Below, in pieces: positions 1 through 6,158 of a DNA stretch of 6,158 nucleotides. The translations under genes and the position numbers were made by a program. How positions within the stretch are numbered: the stretch's first letter is position 1; every line of letters starts with the position of its first letter. The notes beneath the pieces were generated by a model. That model did no database searches, was not told where the DNA came from, and saw only the letters and a list, made by a program, of their open reading frames with translations. The stretch is from CAYRTD01 sp964426915 (GTDB taxonomy: Bacteria; Bacteroidota; Bacteroidia; Bacteroidales; GCA-2748055), in the NCBI GenBank assembly GCA_964426915.1, contig CAYRTD010000192.1, positions 1 through 6,158 of the forward strand. Reading direction: 5' to 3'.

Positions 1-22
1 ATGATTTTGAAAATCAAAATCA

Positions 23-82
23 TAGTCTCACTGATTTAACACTGAATGAGTATTTTGGACATTATGGACAGACACTATTTAG
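23..82 (+). repeat. 60-bp dispersed repeat, left copy
   Basis: This segment begins 'tagtctcactgatttaacac' and is the reverse complement of 6099-6158 with 58 of 60 bases identical; the differences are at 56/6125 and 78/6103. It overlaps the 3' end of rsmE: the stop codon (62-64) and the codons for the last six residues lie inside it. Beyond position 82 the similarity ends and ordinary rsmE coding sequence follows. The neighbouring long palindrome of the right copy is absent here. No transposase is nearby. Confidence 0.93.
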
Positions 83-784
83 ACTTACTGCATCGGAGAT
101 AATCTGAGCTGCAACAACACCGGCTGTTTCAGTCCTTAGCCGGCTATTACCAAGGGAAACAGGAGTAAAACCTTTATTCATGGCAGCTTCCAGCTCTGAT
201 GGAGAGAAATCGCCCTCCGGACCAATGAGAATTATATAAGAAGCCGGATCACCGGCTGATTTTATCAGCTCTTCCTTTTTAGCCTGCATGCAATGAGCAA
301 TGTATCTAATTTTTCTATTATCAACGCTTCTTAAGAAATCATCATAAGAAGTTAAAGGATCCAATTCAGGAAGAAATGCCTTAACAGATTGTTTAACCGC
401 GGAGAGGATTACCCTTTGAAAACGGTCTTCTCTGATCTTTCTCCTTTCAGAACGTTCACATATCAGAGGAGTGATCCTATCTATACCGATTTCTGTTGCT
501 TTCTCAAGGAACCATTCAAAGCGATCATTATTCTTCGTTGGGGAAATCGCTATATGAAGATAATAGGGGCGTTTCTCAAAATCCTCCCTGCTATTTAAAA
601 CCTTTATTTCACATTCCTTTGGTCCGGCTGTTATAAGTTCTCCCCAGTGCAGGCCTCCTTTCCCGTCGATAAAACTGACTTTATCACCCTCCTTCATCCT
701 TAGAACTTTTACGCAATGTCTTGATTCATCTTCATTCAGGTAAGCTGTACCTTTATTAATATTTGAAGTATAAAAGAGATTCAT
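62..784 (-). CDS. rsmE: 16S rRNA (uracil-1498-N3)-methyltransferase RsmE
   Basis: This 240-residue cytoplasmic SPOUT-class enzyme is predicted to use S-adenosylmethionine to methylate N3 of U1498 in 16S rRNA, near the decoding region of the 30S subunit. The N-terminal part (about 1-70) fits the PUA-like RNA-binding domain, with the family-typical 'SRHCVKVLRMKEGD' at 21-34. The C-terminal part (about 75-232) carries the trefoil-knot methyltransferase signatures: 'SPTKNNDRFEWFLEKATEIG' (81-100), 'ERSERR' (110-115), 'KQSVKAFLPEL' (131-141), 'IGPEGDFS' (187-194) and 'LGNSRLRTETA' (211-221), the last two forming the cofactor-binding knot. Length is normal for the family. The ATG at 784 is chosen because the conserved 'FYTSNI' start follows directly; no clear Shine-Dalgarno precedes it, as is usual in Bacteroidota. 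The gene diverges from the phosphoesterase. Its last six codons and stop lie in the 60-bp repeat at the window's left end, so the tail LNSVCP is probably repeat-derived. Function is near certain; the tail is an inference. Confidence 0.96.
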   Translation of the reverse strand: MNLFYTSNINKGTAYLNEDESRHCVKVLRMKEGDKVSFIDGKGGLHWGELITAGPKECEIKVLNSREDFEKRPYYLHIAISPTKNNDRFEWFLEKATEIGIDRITPLICERSERRKIREDRFQRVILSAVKQSVKAFLPELDPLTSYDDFLRSVDNRKIRYIAHCMQAKKEELIKSAGDPASYIILIGPEGDFSPSELEAAMNKGFTPVSLGNSRLRTETAGVVAAQIISDAVSLNSVCP

Positions 785-863
785 GATTTTATCTGTAAAA
801 TAAATATTATTTTCTCCGTAGTTCTTTTGCTATTTGATGAAGAAATCAACGGGTATTATTATT

Positions 864-871
864 CAAAGATA
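864..871 (-). promoter_or_regulatory. Candidate Bacteroidota -7 box for rsmE
   Basis: Read on the minus strand this is 'tatctttg', an exact match to the TAnnTTTG -7 consensus of Bacteroidota housekeeping promoters. It lies 79 bases upstream of the rsmE ATG, which would leave a leader of about 70 bases. I do not find the accompanying TTG of the -33 element at the usual distance, so the call is tentative in this AT-rich stretch. Confidence 0.35.
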
Positions 872-880
872 AATGAATAT

Positions 881-888
881 TATCTTTA
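881..888 (+). promoter_or_regulatory. Candidate -7 box for the phosphoesterase gene
   Basis: The sequence 'tatcttta' matches TAnnTTTG at all fixed positions but the last. It lies 20 bases before the ATG at 909, giving a short leader. Together with 865-871 it forms a 7-bp inverted repeat (aaagata / tatcttt, 9-base spacer), so the two divergent promoters would overlap. No convincing -33 TTG is seen. Confidence 0.25.
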
Positions 889-908
889 TACCTTAATTTG
901 GTAAAAAC

Positions 909-1397
909 ATGAAAATCGGACTACTTTCCGATACTCACGGATACTTTGATCCCAGGCTTAAAAAGTTCTTCAAAGATTGTAGCGAGATATGGCATGCAGG
1001 AGATATCGGAAACATAGAAACAGCAGATGAGATAGCCTCATTCAAGCCCCTTATTGCCGTATACGGAAATATTGATGACTCTAAGTTAAGAACGGTGTAT
1101 CCTCTTCATCAAAGATTTGAGCGTAATGGTCTTGATGTTATGATGACCCATATTGGAGGATATCCCGGGAAATACGACCGGTCTGTAAAACAAATCATTT
1201 CCTCGTCTCCTCCTGATCTGTTTATTAGCGGACACTCCCACATTCTGAAAGTAATGAATGATAAAAAACTGAATCTGCTGCACATAAATCCCGGAGCTGC
1301 GGGAAAAAACGGAATGCATAAATTCAGAACAGCAATCCGTTTTTTTATCAGGAATTCAAAGATAGAAGACCTTGAGATCTGGGAAATACCCAGGTAA
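909..1397 (+). CDS. YfcE/MJ0936-type metallophosphoesterase
   Basis: This complete 162-residue cytoplasmic protein belongs to the small calcineurin-like phosphoesterases (YfcE/MJ0936 family, Metallophos_2 type), which hydrolyse phosphodiesters with a two-metal centre, often manganese. All expected metal-ligand motifs are present in order: D8 and H10 in 'LLSDTHG', D32 in 'HAGDIG', N54 in 'VYGNID', H81 in 'MMTHIGGYPGKY', and H109 and H111 in 'ISGHSH', followed by the family's 'HINPGAAG' (125-132). There is no signal peptide, membrane segment or extra domain. The ATG at 909 starts immediately at the first beta strand (MKIGLLSD), so no earlier start is plausible; 'gtaaaaac' before it is not a Shine-Dalgarno. 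The natural substrate of most members is unknown, and nothing in the neighbourhood points to one. It is transcribed away from rsmE and toward the large exported protein gene, so it is probably monocistronic. Family and active site are secure; substrate is not. Confidence 0.94.
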   Translation: MKIGLLSDTHGYFDPRLKKFFKDCSEIWHAGDIGNIETADEIASFKPLIAVYGNIDDSKLRTVYPLHQRFERNGLDVMMTHIGGYPGKYDRSVKQIISSSPPDLFISGHSHILKVMNDKKLNLLHINPGAAGKNGMHKFRTAIRFFIRNSKIEDLEIWEIPR

Positions 1398-1406
1398 AAA
1401 CGGTTG

Positions 1407-1429
1407 AATAAGTTCTGACATAACTTATT
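1407..1429. terminator. Small hairpin between convergent genes
   Basis: The arms 'aataagtt' (1407-1414) and 'aacttatt' (1422-1429) pair perfectly around a 7-base loop. The hairpin starts 9 bases after the phosphoesterase stop codon and overlaps the stop codon of the large exported protein gene. It could end transcription from both sides. The stem is AT-rich. The only T-run is five Ts on the minus-strand side, 6 bases after the stem ('caaccgttttt'), so it is a weak terminator at best. Confidence 0.35.
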
Positions 1430-4400
1430 GTTCTTCCATTTCCTGCTGTGTCTCCACGTTGAATCTTCTGAGAAATAGCTGCAACCTTCTTTCCGGTGCC
1501 AGAGAATAAATATATCCTGTTTCTCCCGGTCTGGTTCTCAGTTTTCTGTCCCTGGCTTTCAACTCAAAGATCAGGTTATTAAAAATGCGGTTAGAGGATA
1601 CCACCTGCATTGAGCCGGGAGTATAACCAAAATAATACCAATTCTCATCATCCAGTGTCATATATATATCAAACAAATCACCGGAAGGTTTTTTGGTAAG
1701 GGAAACAATAGCTTTAACTCTTCTGTTTATCATACGGTCACCTACCTTAACCACATCTATTTCCCCCTTGTAACGGTAGCTGCGGGAATACTGATTCCAA
1801 TTAAGATTTATTCCGGATAAAATAAGTGTTTTGTTCATCTTTTCAGGAATATTCCGGTATTCCCCATAAAGACTTAGATCTGCATCAAGTCGCTCAAGGT
1901 CCTCTTTACCGATGAGTTCTCTCATCGATTGTTTATATAATTTATCCGAAAGGTCCATTGGCTGAATTCCGGGTATGCTATCCAGGTCATTTGCGAATAA
2001 TTCCAGTGCTTCAGGAGCGAATAAAAAATCAAGACTCATCAAAATATTAGCAATAAAACTATTGCCTTCGATATTATGTTGACTTGCTCCGAAAGTTTGC
2101 ATTTCAATTTGTCCAAAATCAGTCTGCAAATTCAGTTCTCCCTGGCTATGCATTATACAAGTGCGCCGATCAAGTGCAAGATAATTGCCTGTTTCAGTGG
2201 AATCAACCAGCTTCTCGGTACTCGAGATCTCATATCTCTTCCTGAGCGGATCAAACCTCAGAAATCCGTGTGATGTGGTAATAAAACGATCGAAATAATC
2301 TTTTCTTCCTGAAAAAAAAGTGGAATAAATGTGAGTAGAATCGCGGGTAATCATTGTACCGGCATAAGTTGGTGCCATATCATATTGAAACGGAGTTTCA
2401 GAAACAGGAATCATAACACTGTCGGGATCAATACTTGTTTCAAATTTCAGCCATTGCCTGCCCAACCGGCAATCGTGTACCACCCTGGTTCCACCCTTAA
2501 AGCGCAGAAAAGGCTCACGTGAGGCAAGAAAAACTTCACCCATAAATCCGAAATAAGGACTAAGTGTAAAATCCTCTGATGTACTGATCTCTCCTTTAGC
2601 GGTTGTCTGTCCAGAGGTGTCGACATGTATATTTGAAAAATGAATAAGCTGTGATTCCCCCATAAGGTCAATGTAATCATAATCTGCACTCGCAGTATAA
2701 TCATACTTTCCATTAATACTGACACTTGCATTGTATAAAGAATAGTACTCATTCCTGTAATCGGTAATTATTCCGGCATCGGTAAGTTGATGCATACGAG
2801 CATTTCTGCTAACGGATAATTGTCCGTCTCCGGGGAATATTCTTGCATCGGCCACCTGAATATAAGGAACTTCAGTTGCAGTTAACCGGCTTTCATTATA
2901 ATCATAGATAGCTAAGGGAGATACGAAGTTCAGAGAGTCCTGGCTTGGAAGAAGAGAATAATAACGCGGACCTGAAAGACCGTCTTCTGACTGAGCAGTT
3001 TCTATTTCTTTATTCAACCCCATTTTAACAGTCCCATCCGCTATTTCCCATTCAAAATAGTCGAGATTTGATGAATACAATATTTCCGGAAATTCTACAA
3101 GAGTATAATCCTCGTTCGCGAAGAATTGTCCATTCTTCGTTTCAAAATCTATATTCGCACGTACGTTAGCCGTGTTAATTGCCAGTTTATCAGAAAGGGG
3201 TGAATTAAGACGGAAATCGGAAGTATCAGCCATGATTTGCTCATCATCATAAACAAATTCATCAGAGATAATAGCGGAAGTAACTAGATCCATTGAACCC
3301 TTTCCGCTCAAACCTTGAGGTCTGAGCAACAGGTCGCCCCTGAGTATAACAGTGTCAGAAAACATTGTGAAAGGGATATCTGACATATCAGCATAAAACT
3401 CATCTTTCTTATTGAACCACTTAATCTTGTTATTTTCACTGCTTACTTTAGGATAACCGGTTCCGGATGACTGTTTTTTTATGAGGAATTCCCTCGAAGT
3501 TGTCATTAAAGAATCCGGATGAAAAGTAAAATCATCGGAATAGGTTGTTGACGTCAGGTAGTCTAGCTGCCCAGCACCCCGCAATCCACTGCTGCTCATT
3601 TCAAGAGCATTATAGAATGTTCCTTTCCCATTATATACCGTCAAACCATTTTCGGGTGTTTCGTATACAAACCCCAGGGAATTATCGTCTCTCAGAGTTA
3701 ATTTTTGATCGAGAGGCGGCAACATACCTCCCGATCGGAAAACACCGGTAAGTTCCATGCCCTCACGGGCGAAGTTGTCGAGACTGTCAAGCTCGAAGGG
3801 ATCAAGTTCAAAATAGGTATCTCCCCGCTCATAAACCCCACCCTGAATAGAAGGATCATCAAAATAGACGTAAGAATTTTCATTGGATTTAAATACAGGA
3901 TAACCGGGATTATCTTCGATTCCTGATTTATTATCCGCTTTATCAATCAGTATTTCTCCAGTCAGGTTTTGAATAAGGTTCTCAATGTTCATTACTTCCC
4001 GTTCCCCGGTATTTCTATCGGCTGTCATAACCTGTACACGCAATGAGTCAATATCCTGAAGATTAACTTTAAAGCTATCATAGCTGAAAAAGAAATTTGA
4101 ACCATACATCTTAATTAATCCGGCCTGGATGGAGCCATCGAACTGAAAATTTTTATTCCTTTTCATAATGATCTGATTGGAAGCAGGAACAATTACAACA
4201 TTCTGAGAATCACTCAAAAATATATTGGGTATTCCGTATATGGTCAAATCATTATTTTCGATGTTAAGTGTTGCATTATCATTTGGAGCTCTGACGTTGG
4301 ATTGAAAAAGAATCACGTCAAAATCTGTTTTATCCATACTCGCCTCAATAAAATAAAACAGTTTATCCTTAAGGAAGATCCTGTCTTTATCGTCATCATA

Positions 4401-5888
4401 AAAAATAAATCCCAGTCTTGACAATTTCATCATCTGATGCCTTACCTGATAATCCGGCCGTCCAATATTTCCGGAATACGCCGTCAGGGGGAATTCCCGC
4501 CATCCGTTCAATTGTCGTGAAAAATTCCATAAAGACACAAGCGGATGGGCATAATCCCTACCCTGAAGTTCGGAGTAAAAATCCTGGTTAAAAAACCGGT
4601 TCGATTCGAAGGTGGCTGATCCGATGGCCCTTCCGATGGAAGGTTGAAACTCCATTATTTTTGTACCTCTTTTCCAAAGAAGCTCCTCGAAATTCATATT
4701 CACATTATGATATGAGTTGCTGTAAGGGACTCCCGAGGTATAGACTTCTTTTTTGCTCAATCTGATTTCATCGCTACCCTCAAGATAAAGAAAATTCAGG
4801 TCAGGATGATGAATGGAATCAGACTCCAGTCTGATGATCATCTCACAGCTTATAGAGTTCATGGATGTTTCACCAATAACTATATTCTGAGAACGGATCT
4901 GCATCCGCAATGTATCGTTTTCGGAGATATCCAGGCTGGCAGGGTTATTTCCACTACCAGTCCCTACAAGTTTAGCACCCTGCATGGAAAGTCCTCCGAT
5001 GAACTGTATATCCTGGAATAATTCAGGTATAGTATAACTACTCTGATAAGAATAAAATTTGGGATAAGTTGCTTTTGAAGGATCGGAAACAGGCATAGCT
5101 CTGTCCTGAAGGTAACCTTCAAGTGGAAAATCAAAATATTTTTTATAGAAAAACTCTACAGAATCAGCCCTGTACTGGGATCGGTTAATTTCTATCTCAT
5201 ATTCTTTTAGGTTTGCATATACCTGATCGGGATTAAGACCTGCCCGCTCCCAGGTGATCCTTCCTCCTTTTCCCTTCCATTTGAGATTTATGAGATTATA
5301 AAAACCGGAGGAACCAAATATCTCTAATGTATCCCTATTCGAATAACATATAAGATCCACTTTATTGAAACTGACAACAGGCAAATTATTTATTTCTCCA
5401 AAAGTGAAATCGTTATTACTGACCTTCCAGTGGTTTCCTGCAAGATCGTATAGAACAGAATCTTCAATTATTCCTCTGATAAAATTCATGGCCCTCTGGA
5501 TCTCATTAAAGCTGACTTCCGAACCCGCAAGAAGACGGTTATATGATTCAAACCATTTATTAAAATTCTTTTCTTTCAATTCAGGATCCAGTTGCTTGAT
5601 CAACAATGATATATAATTTACAAATGCCGGAGAGGGCCTGGCTCTTCGTCTGAGCATATGATTAGAAGCTTCAATAATTTCCAGCTTTTGCTCATATAAT
5701 AATGAATCAGATCCCCATACAGAAACGAATCGGTCTAAAAGATATTCATCCTCCTCCGGAATGTCTTCCATAAAATCTGTAAACTGATTAATGAACTCAG
5801 AAGTATCTGTACTGAATTCCCTTATTTGTTGGCTGTAAACTGAATAGAAACCAAGAAGCAGGGGGAAAATTATAATGAGTTTTCTCAT
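1425..5888 (-). CDS. Very large exported beta-rich protein of unknown function (1487 aa)
   Basis: I cannot name this protein. It begins with a Sec signal peptide (MRK, hydrophobic 'LIIIFPLLLGF', likely cleavage near 'SVYS-Q' at 19-20). There is no lipobox cysteine, so it is probably a soluble or peripheral periplasmic/outer-membrane protein rather than a lipoprotein. Residues about 30-150 look alpha-helical. From about 150 on it is dominated by short beta strands with alternating hydrophobics, many Y/F/D/N/S residues and turns. A short segment (482-516, with 'RLGFIFYDDD' and 'IFLKDKLFYF') resembles a helix-turn-wing. Residues 580-610 contain 'FDGSIQAGLIKMYGSNFFF'. Two modules, 761-806 and 852-897, resemble each other and lie 91 residues apart, both with the pattern GLxGxGxxD..TS..SDxF. 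The C terminus ends in a charged tail (EMEEQ), with no terminal aromatic of a beta-barrel and no T9SS-type C-terminal domain that I can see. The ATG at 5888 is the only start that keeps the signal peptide. The gene is complete and appears monocistronic. Partial resemblance to OstA/LptD-like beta repeats is a guess. Confidence 0.9.
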   Translation of the reverse strand: MRKLIIIFPLLLGFYSVYSQQIREFSTDTSEFINQFTDFMEDIPEEDEYLLDRFVSVWGSDSLLYEQKLEIIEASNHMLRRRARPSPAFVNYISLLIKQLDPELKEKNFNKWFESYNRLLAGSEVSFNEIQRAMNFIRGIIEDSVLYDLAGNHWKVSNNDFTFGEINNLPVVSFNKVDLICYSNRDTLEIFGSSGFYNLINLKWKGKGGRITWERAGLNPDQVYANLKEYEIEINRSQYRADSVEFFYKKYFDFPLEGYLQDRAMPVSDPSKATYPKFYSYQSSYTIPELFQDIQFIGGLSMQGAKLVGTGSGNNPASLDISENDTLRMQIRSQNIVIGETSMNSISCEMIIRLESDSIHHPDLNFLYLEGSDEIRLSKKEVYTSGVPYSNSYHNVNMNFEELLWKRGTKIMEFQPSIGRAIGSATFESNRFFNQDFYSELQGRDYAHPLVSLWNFSRQLNGWREFPLTAYSGNIGRPDYQVRHQMMKLSRLGFIFYDDDKDRIFLKDKLFYFIEASMDKTDFDVILFQSNVRAPNDNATLNIENNDLTIYGIPNIFLSDSQNVVIVPASNQIIMKRNKNFQFDGSIQAGLIKMYGSNFFFSYDSFKVNLQDIDSLRVQVMTADRNTGEREVMNIENLIQNLTGEILIDKADNKSGIEDNPGYPVFKSNENSYVYFDDPSIQGGVYERGDTYFELDPFELDSLDNFAREGMELTGVFRSGGMLPPLDQKLTLRDDNSLGFVYETPENGLTVYNGKGTFYNALEMSSSGLRGAGQLDYLTSTTYSDDFTFHPDSLMTTSREFLIKKQSSGTGYPKVSSENNKIKWFNKKDEFYADMSDIPFTMFSDTVILRGDLLLRPQGLSGKGSMDLVTSAIISDEFVYDDEQIMADTSDFRLNSPLSDKLAINTANVRANIDFETKNGQFFANEDYTLVEFPEILYSSNLDYFEWEIADGTVKMGLNKEIETAQSEDGLSGPRYYSLLPSQDSLNFVSPLAIYDYNESRLTATEVPYIQVADARIFPGDGQLSVSRNARMHQLTDAGIITDYRNEYYSLYNASVSINGKYDYTASADYDYIDLMGESQLIHFSNIHVDTSGQTTAKGEISTSEDFTLSPYFGFMGEVFLASREPFLRFKGGTRVVHDCRLGRQWLKFETSIDPDSVMIPVSETPFQYDMAPTYAGTMITRDSTHIYSTFFSGRKDYFDRFITTSHGFLRFDPLRKRYEISSTEKLVDSTETGNYLALDRRTCIMHSQGELNLQTDFGQIEMQTFGASQHNIEGNSFIANILMSLDFLFAPEALELFANDLDSIPGIQPMDLSDKLYKQSMRELIGKEDLERLDADLSLYGEYRNIPEKMNKTLILSGINLNWNQYSRSYRYKGEIDVVKVGDRMINRRVKAIVSLTKKPSGDLFDIYMTLDDENWYYFGYTPGSMQVVSSNRIFNNLIFELKARDRKLRTRPGETGYIYSLAPERRLQLFLRRFNVETQQEMEEQ

Positions 5889-5954
5889 CCGTTCATCGCA
5901 TATTTAGCATTATCTCCATAAAAAAAAGGTATACGTCTATAATCCGCAGAGGTT

Positions 5955-5979
5955 TAATTAGTCTGTCCATAATGTCCGA
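5955..5979 (+). repeat. Direct repeat, first copy
   Basis: This 25-base segment runs from 'taatta' to 'gtccga' and matches 6100-6126 exactly apart from a 2-base gap ('gt' missing after 'taattag'). It forms the outer end of the left arm of the long palindrome. The two copies start 145 bases apart, so the palindrome sits between them like a unit of a tandem or insertion structure. Confidence 0.85.
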
Positions 5980-6077
5980 TATCTGCGTTGCTGCAAAAAT
6001 TTAAAATCCTCATATACGCTAGTATACTGCGGTTTAAAATTTTTGCGCGCCTTGATCTCGAACATTCTGAAACAGAC
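5961..6077. repeat. Long imperfect palindrome (MITE- or REP-like)
   Basis: The left arm (5961-6017) starts 'gtctgtccataatgtccga'. The reverse complement of the right arm (6022-6077) starts 'gtctgtttcagaatgttcga'. The arms match along most of their length with scattered mismatches and one- or two-base bulges. The best-matched blocks are the outer 'gtctgt', the 'gcaaaaattt' block, and the inner 'tatac/gtata' stem around a 4-base loop 'gcta' (6018-6021). As RNA or single-stranded DNA it could form a hairpin of more than 50 base pairs. It has no coding capacity. It lies upstream of the large exported protein gene. A non-autonomous mobile element is the best guess; a transcription stop is possible. 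Confidence 0.85.
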
Positions 6078-6094
6078 TCTCGACTCTATTGACG

Positions 6095-6110
6095 GACACT
6101 AATTAGTGTC
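6095..6110. repeat. Perfect 16-bp palindrome
   Basis: The sequence 'gacactaattagtgtc' is its own reverse complement. It is flanked by imperfect inverted copies, 'gacg' on the left and 'tgtcc' on the right, so the dyad continues outwards. It sits exactly at the junction between the long palindromic element and the 60-bp repeat, as expected for abutting element ends or a recombination or protein-binding site. Confidence 0.8.
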
Positions 6111-6158
6111 TGTCCATAATGTCCGAAATACTCATTCAGTGTTAAATCAGTGAGACTA
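6099..6158 (-). repeat. 60-bp dispersed repeat, right copy at window edge
   Basis: This is the inverted partner of 23-82 (58 of 60 bases). It ends exactly at the last base of the window, 'gtgagacta', which suggests the sequence was cut or the assembly stopped at the repeat. Its inner part (6100-6126) is also a direct repeat of 5955-5979. Two copies in 6 kb, in opposite orientation, both outside or at the edge of genes, point to a multi-copy family in this genome. Confidence 0.93.
6100..6126 (+). repeat. Direct repeat, second copy
   Basis: This 27-base copy of 5955-5979 carries the extra 'gt' that completes a perfect palindrome with its left neighbour. After it the sequence departs from the first copy: here 'aatactcatt', there 'tatctgcgtt'. 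The repeat therefore joins two different downstream sequences. It is also part of the 60-bp inverted repeat shared with the left end of the window. Confidence 0.85.

Noticed and set aside
1..23. Dyad 'atgatttt'/'aaaatcat' (1-8 and 16-23) as a terminator of the gene to the left or of rsmE
   Set aside because: The arms are almost pure A/T with no GC stem. The sequence is cut at the window edge, so neither function nor context can be judged.
909..1397. Phosphoesterase as part of a defence or second-messenger system
   Set aside because: It is an ordinary single-domain YfcE-type protein with no nucleotide cyclase, effector or nuclease partner nearby.
2447..2752. A 101-codon open frame on the minus strand inside the large gene
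   Set aside because: It is out of frame within well-supported coding sequence, has an atypical composition and shows no recognisable motif. The same applies to the other short frames overlapping the three genes on either strand.
5924..5931. Minus-strand 'tacctttt' as a -7 box for the large exported protein gene
   Set aside because: It misses the final G of TAnnTTTG, arises from an A-run, and has no TTG at the right distance upstream; the match is no better than chance in AT-rich DNA.
5955..6126. CRISPR-like repeat and spacer
   Set aside because: There are only two repeat copies, with unequal lengths, and the sequence between them is about 120 bases and palindromic. There are no cas genes.
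23..6158. The whole window as a composite transposon bounded by the 60-bp inverted repeats
   Set aside because: There is no transposase or recombinase inside, the cargo includes the housekeeping gene rsmE, and the left repeat overlaps the rsmE stop. Two copies of a dispersed repeat explain it more simply.

Overview
The window looks like a piece of a Bacteroidota chromosome, probably from the Bacteroidales/Marinilabiliales side. The reasons are the sequence style of the RsmE protein, the lack of clear Shine-Dalgarno sequences before all three genes, an AT-leaning composition, possible TAnnTTTG-type -7 boxes, and a very large secreted beta-rich protein of a kind common in that phylum. The assignment is inferred from sequence character only.

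Layout. Positions 62-784 (minus strand) encode RsmE, the 16S rRNA m3U1498 methyltransferase. A 124-base divergent intergenic region holds two overlapping candidate promoters. Positions 909-1397 (plus strand) encode a complete YfcE-type metallophosphoesterase. Only 27 bases separate it from the convergent end of a 1487-residue exported protein of unknown function (1425-5888, minus strand), with a small hairpin in the junction. The last 270 bases hold no gene. They contain a repeat complex: a roughly 117-bp imperfect palindrome, a 25-27 bp direct repeat on either side of it, and a perfect 16-bp palindrome.

The most notable structural feature is that the two ends of the window are inverted copies of the same 60-bp sequence (58 of 60 identical; 23-82 and 6099-6158). 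The left copy runs into the end of rsmE and supplies its last codons and stop. The right copy abuts the palindromic element. The simplest reading is a dispersed, non-coding repeat family at which the assembly was also cut.

The genes do not form an obvious pathway. RsmE is a housekeeping rRNA modification enzyme, the phosphoesterase is a small cytoplasmic enzyme of uncertain substrate, and the large protein acts outside the cytoplasm. I see no defence system, CRISPR array, transposase, tRNA or rRNA gene. The candidates for something undescribed are the repeat family and the large modular secreted protein.
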